Source of the DNA: Eulemur rufifrons
Lineage: Eukaryota > Chordata > Mammalia > Primates > Lemuridae
Assembly: GCF_041146395.1 (NCBI RefSeq)
Contig: NC_090989.1
Coordinates: forward strand, 247,432,843 to 247,496,842
Length of the DNA: 64,000 bases
Reading direction: 5' to 3'
The notes below the pieces were generated by a model. It saw only the letters and a list, made by a program, of their open reading frames with translations, searched no databases and was not told where the DNA came from. Position 1 is the first letter of the stretch. Each line of letters starts with the position of its first letter. Below, piece after piece: positions 58,691 to 64,000 of this stretch. The position numbers and the translations under genes were made by a program.

Positions 58691-61600
58691 TTTAATTAAT
58701 TAATTGTGTTGGGGTCTTGTGATGAAAGGCAGAAAGGCAAGAGTAGCCATGGTTCACATGGGTCACTTATGAACCAGATTTTTATTTGTTAGAGACTAAA
58801 CATGAGTCATTTCCATAAAAACTTTTAAAAGCATAATTCCTCATTAAATGAGGAAATGTGGTTTCCTTTAAATATGTTTCCATAACTTTATCCTGCCTGT
58901 TATTTTTTATGGAGCTTATGGAATTTACTGTAGGTGAACTAACTGTACCTATTGAACTGTCAGCACACTTTACATGCCCCAAATCCTGATGCAGAAAATC
59001 AAGCATTCCTATCAAAGGACAGAACGAATGTGTCATGATTGCATTGATAGTGAACAAAGCCATTTGTAACTAGCAGGCTTAGCTTAGGGAAAACCTTATT
59101 ATAAAAGATATCATGTTCTAAAAAAAATAATTATACACATTTCAATTTTGCATCATTAAGCAATACATATAGGAAGAAATGTTCAATTTCATTAAATGTC
59201 AAATAAATGGAATGCCTAATTGATATGTACATATAGGTGGAATTTTTAAAAATAATAATTTACAGTTTGTGCAAAGAAGTAGGGAAATAACTATTCATAT
59301 GCATTCTTGGTATAAATCTATATTCATACAGTATCTTCACAGGGTAATTTGTCAATAGCTATTAACTTTTTAAAAAGGTTGTTCCACACAATTCCACTTT
59401 AGGGAATGTATCTTTAAAAAAACCATGAACATAAATGCCTTGATAAATGGGTAGTAAACAGATAGTAGACAAACAATGAAATGATAGATATACATTTTCA
59501 ATGATTTGTAATAGTGATTTTTAGAAAACAGCCTACATGCCTGTCAATAAGTGAGCAGTTAAGCAGATTGCAGCCCTTCCATACAATAAAATATTATAAA
59601 GCTGCCAATATTGTTGAATGAACACAGCAAATTGCAGAACAATATGTGGAGTATAAAATCCATTTTTGCTAAAAAAAATGTGTCTGGAAGAATGAGAGGA
59701 TATTACATTTAAATATTTACAGCGCTGAATAATTGGTTTTTGCAATTAAAAACATACAGACAATAGCATAACTTGACCAATTGATAATTTTTTTTAATGG
59801 TATATATTTTGGTTTCATGCATGAACTCTTTGATTCATTTTAATAAAAACAACTGTATTATTGAAGTGATATTAGGAACTATTTTCTTTCCACTAATTTT
59901 TCTTTATGTTATGCACATTGTGATTTCCTAAAAACAATTTGATAAAAAATATAATAGGGAGAAACTTTTTCTTACTTTTCTTCCCCAATTGTGAACTGAT
60001 GGATCTCATTCTTTTTGCCTAACAGAAACCATTGAAATCTTGGAAGTCAGTCACTTTGTCTTTAGTTGTTGGTTCTTTTCAAAACTATTCTAAACTATGA
60101 GAATTATTTTTTTTTCTATTCTTCTGCTCTCAGTTGGCTATTAAAACACTACTTTGACACCAAACAAATACTCAGACCAAGATTATCCATTACTCATTTT
60201 CCATGATTTGGATCAACAGTTTAAGAAGAATCTTCTTTATAGCTTGTAGCAAGTGGCAGCATGAGAATGACAGATACTTGCGCTGTACTTCCATTATACC
60301 AAAATGGGCTTACCGGAAGTCACAGATGAATAAGATTTGCAAAAAGGCAAGCAAATGTGAAAGGCCTCTTATATTCATTCCAAACCTATAGTTAACTTTT
60401 CAAATTAAAAGCTTCCAATACAGCTTCAAGTTGATTTACTCTTTTGTTCATAAGCAATGAATGAATGAATAAATGAATTCATTTCTGAGGATCTAATAAG
60501 AAGAAAAGTTAAGTGATATCACAATTAATGAAACTTGCTTTCAATAAGCTTATATTCTATTAGAAGAATAAGTTAAATTAATAAAGACTTATAATATTAG
60601 GATAAGAGGATTAAGAGTTCATATGTAGGGAGAAATGAAGTATGATTGGAAGTTCAGACTAGGGAATGTTTATTGTATGCAAGGGGGATTCAAACATGCT
60701 AGACAGGTAGTAGGAAGCTAGATATCTTTAATGTCAAATCAAAAAGCTGTTTAATTTAATTAAATATCTGGCTTCATTGAAAAGAAATTAAGATGAGCTA
60801 AGGAAGTTAGATTTTGCCCTGTCAGAAACAATATATTTTACATTATAAAAGTGACATGATCTAAATTTCTATTCCTTGGGATAATGACTTTGCTTCTATA
60901 ATTCCTTTAGCTAGGTGTCCCTGAGTGAGTTTGTTTGTTTGTTTATTTATTTACTATATTCTCAAGAGAATCCAAAAAGTAATCCACATAATCTTTATAT
61001 TAATCTTGAGCATGCAGAAGTGGGGTGTTAAATTCTTTGAAAATTTTACAAACAGTGTGTTATTTCTGTCTATTCAAGCAATCTTTTATTCCTTGACTGA
61101 TTAGAACACCATGAGAACTCACAAGGCAACTAGAGTGGAAATTCAATTTAAAACCAGAGACCTTGATATAAGATAATGATCCCTAGCTCTGCCCTCATTT
61201 CCTCTTCTTCCTGGTATTCTTTCTAGACCTGCTTCCTATTTATTCACTTTGTCACAACACCCTAGCATTTCCGGTCAGCATATCTTCTTGAAATGGGTTA
61301 GGTATTTTTCAGTGAATATAACCTCTTTAAAAAAAAAAAAAAATTTTTTTTATTTTGTCTCAGTGAGTATAACTTCTGAATATGGATTTTTACTTTACAC
61401 AAGAAACACCTACTTAAAAATTATTTTACCTAATGCTTAGAATATTTTTTCAAATTGTACTATGAAGAATCCTAGAGTTTTAAGAGTTATTAAAATTTGG
61501 TACCATCTATTCCCAAACCATAGTTGATTTTACATCCAAAAGTTCAGGTTTTTGTTTAAAAAAACAAAGTTATCTTGAGAAAAAACACTGTGAAACACAC

Positions 61601-62600
61601 TCGTCTAAATTTAACTAAAGCAGAAATACCATTAAGGAAAATCAGGGAAACATATCTAATATAAGATATATTAAGGAGTCACATTTCATCCTCATTGTAA
61701 CTCCTGATATGCTTGTGTTAAATAGAATCTGCATTATCAAGTGAACTGTAAAAGCTAATCAGTTCAAAAAACCCCAGGGCACTTCTTATTGCTGCAATAC
61801 TTTATAAGATTTCCCTGACTTTAAGTAAAAGATATTATGTTGTGCAAAGAAGCATAAAACCTTTTCTCTAAACTATTTTGTAACTTGGCTTTAACAGCTT
61901 AAAAAAACACACATGAAATTTAGATGCAAAATTCTGTCAAAATCAGCTAAGGCTTTATTGATTAAATCACTGCTAAAAATTGATAATTGGTGAAATCTCT
62001 ATGTAAAGTGTCTCTCAAAGCCATATATCAATGAAATAAAATTATATTTGTACCACATGAAAACAGACAAATAGAAAATAAATGGGAAAAACAAACAAAT
62101 AAATAAAAGTGACTCTACCTATACACTACTTAGATTCAGAAAGGCATCTCATAAGCTGATATTTGTCAAGAAGACACTACACACATAATCAATGTGCACA
62201 CATTTATGAAGGGTAAATTTCAGGAGATCTGAGATGTTAATGACATAGGTTCTAGCTCTTCATACCTTTTATTTATGTGATAAAATTTGCATTATGGTTC
62301 TTATTTCTAATATAAATACACTTATAATCAGTCATTTATTGTATAGTAAGCCACATACACAAGTGCCTTTTACATCTAAGTTAGGATTCTGTTATTCAAA
62401 AAGTTATATCTTTTCAATGGAACTAGAGATCCTAAATGCTAATGTATTAATAGAATCAAATGTTTAACATTGTTCCGACAGTTCTTCATTCAGTAACATC
62501 TCCAAACCTCTGCAATTTCAGGTCCTTTAGAGTCGTGTTTTACCAATTTTTTTTATTATTATTATCCAGATCCAAATGACATATTTTGTCAATTTCTAGG
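58691..62600. other. Unassigned AT-rich noncoding sequence
   Basis: About 3.9 kb with no recognised gene or named repeat. Simple patches: (TGAA)n at about 60458-60478, 'gtttgtttgtttgttt' at about 60930-60945, and adjacent A and T tracts at about 61329-61351. Short frames throughout have no coding signature. Confidence 0.45.
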
Positions 62601-63981
62601 TTTTTTTTTTTTATTTTTGAAAAAAGAGTCCCTTTTTTAGAGCACTTTTAGGTAAAGTCATAGCAAAATGGAGCAGAAAGTGCAGAGAGTTCTTATATAC
62701 CCCTTGTCCCACACAGGTAGTCTTCCCCACTATCAACCTCCTCCACCAGAGTGGTACATTTGCCACAATCATACATTGATACATCATTATCACCCAAAAG
62801 CCATGCTTTACATTAAGGTTCACTCTTGCTGTTATATACTCTATTGGTTTGGATAAATGTATAATGACATTTATCCACCATTATAGTATCATACAGAATA
62901 GTTTCACTGCTCTAAAAATCTTCTGTACTCCACCTGTCTAACCCTCTTTCTCCCTTAGCCTTTGTTAATCACTGATCTTTTTTTTTTCTCCACAGTTTTT
63001 GCCGTTTCCAGAATGTCATATAGTTGCAATTATACAGCATTAGCTTTTTCAAATTGGCTTCTTTCACTTAGTAATATATTCATTCTTCTGTGTCTTTCCA
63101 TGGCTTTATAGCTCATTTCTTTTTAGCACTGAATATTATTCCATTGTCTCGACAGACTACAGTTTATGTATCCATCCACCTACTTAAGGATATCTTGATT
63201 GCTTCCAAGTTTTGGCAACTGTGAATAAAGCTGCTATAAACATCTCTGTGCAGGGATTTTTGTGTACATAAGTTTTCAACGTGTCTTGGTAAATACCGAG
63301 GAGCATAATTGTTGGATTGTACGGTAAGCTATATTTAGTTTTGTAAGAAACTGCTGAACTATCTTCCAAAGTGGTTGTACCATTTTTCATTCCCATCAGA
63401 AATAAATAAGAGCTCTGGTTGCTCCATATTCTTATCAGCATTTGATGCTGTTACTGTTTTGGATTTTGGCCATTTTAATAGGTATTAGTGATATCTCACT
63501 GTTGTTTTAATTTGTAATCTCCCAATAACATGACGTGAAGCAACTTTTCATATGCTATTTGCTATCTGTATATCTTCCTTGGTGAAGTATCTGTTCAGGT
63601 GTTTTGTCCACTTGTTAATTAGGTTGCTAGTTCTTTTACCGTTAAGTTTTAAGCATTCTTTGTATATTTTGGATAAAAGTTCTCTATCAAATTTTTTCAA
63701 ATATTTTCTCCTACTTAGTGGCTTATCTTCTTATTCTCTTAACAATGTATTTCCTGGAGCAAAACTTTTTAATTTTAATCAAACCTAGATTATTGACTCT
63801 TTCTTTCATGGATTATGGGGTTGGTGTTATATGTAAAAAATCATAGCCATATGCAAGGTCATGTAAATTATCTCCTAAGTATCTTCTAGGAGTTTTATAG
63901 TTTGACATTTTATGTTTAGGCCTATGATCCAATTTGAGTGAATTTTTGTGAAAGCTATAAGGTCTATGTCTAGATTCATCC
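62601..63981 (-). mobile_element. L1M (L1MA/L1MB-type) 3' half, antisense
   Basis: Starts with a T-tract at 62601-62612 (antisense poly-A tail), then 'tagagcacttttaggtaaag', 'ggagcagaaagtgcagagag', 'ccagagtggtacatttgcc', 'catcattatcacccaaaagc', 'ataatgacatttatccacc', 'ttggcttctttcacttag', 'attattccattgtctcgac', 'ataaagctgctataaacatc', 'gtgtcttggtaaataccg', 'cttctaggagttttatag' and 'gtctatgtctagattcat'. This is continuous antisense 3' UTR and 3' ORF2, and it is cut at the window edge by the next feature. Confidence 0.93.
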
Positions 63982-64000
63982 TTTTTTTTTTTTTTTTTTT
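63982..64000. repeat. Poly-T tract at window end
   Basis: A 19-nt T run reaching the window end. It could be the antisense tail of another retroelement inserted into the L1M, or a T expansion within it. The sequence beyond the window is needed. Confidence 0.7.

Overview
The window reads as noncoding nuclear DNA from a strepsirrhine primate (lemur, loris or galago group). The best evidence is the Alu copies at 34591-34920, 40647-40980 and 55543-55869. Each has a right arm with an extra stretch between 'ctaattttttctatat' and 'tagtagagac', typical of strepsirrhine Alus. The L1 at 14110-17040 has the 3' UTR ending that I associate with the same clade. Older elements shared by placental mammals (MIR, L2, MLT1, Tigger, L1M) make up most of the rest. 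The genus cannot be read from the sequence.

No functional protein-coding gene, tRNA, rRNA or snRNA gene, CpG island or CRISPR array could be supported. The open reading frames are short, and the longer ones lie in mobile-element remnants or AT-rich sequence. The window is probably intergenic or deep intronic.

Layout. 1-1250: Alu 3' part, then antisense L1M pieces. 1251-6184: mostly unassigned, with an exon-like 58-codon frame at 4768-4944. 6185-7320: a Tigger-type DNA transposon. 7321-14109: MIR, L2 and unassigned sequence. 14110-17040: a 5'-truncated L1 carrying most of ORF2, interrupted by a small antisense L1 tail. 17772-18339: a probable solo retroviral-type LTR. 21970-25768: a second L1 with its 5' UTR, ORF1 and the start of ORF2 but no 3' half, abutting older L1M fragments as far as 27990. 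28185-28720 and 53445-54005: MLT1 LTRs. 34591-34920, 40647-40980 and 55543-55869: Alu dimers. 42720-43430: L2. 44030-45940: antisense L1. 49170-49332: an Alu monomer. 62601-63981: antisense L1M 3' half, ending in a poly-T tract at the window edge. Between these lie many MIR and L2 relics, microsatellites and AT-rich sequence I could not assign.

Nothing here looks like a new biological system. The points most worth a second look are a candidate conserved noncoding block at 50540-51000 with a duplicated octamer-type motif, several short perfect hairpins that resemble template-switch mutations (30852, 35193, 55573, 57297), the L1 with a 5' end but no 3' end, and the unidentified exon-like frame at 4768-4944. 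Repeat family names come from memory of consensus sequences and were not checked by search; subfamily names are approximate.
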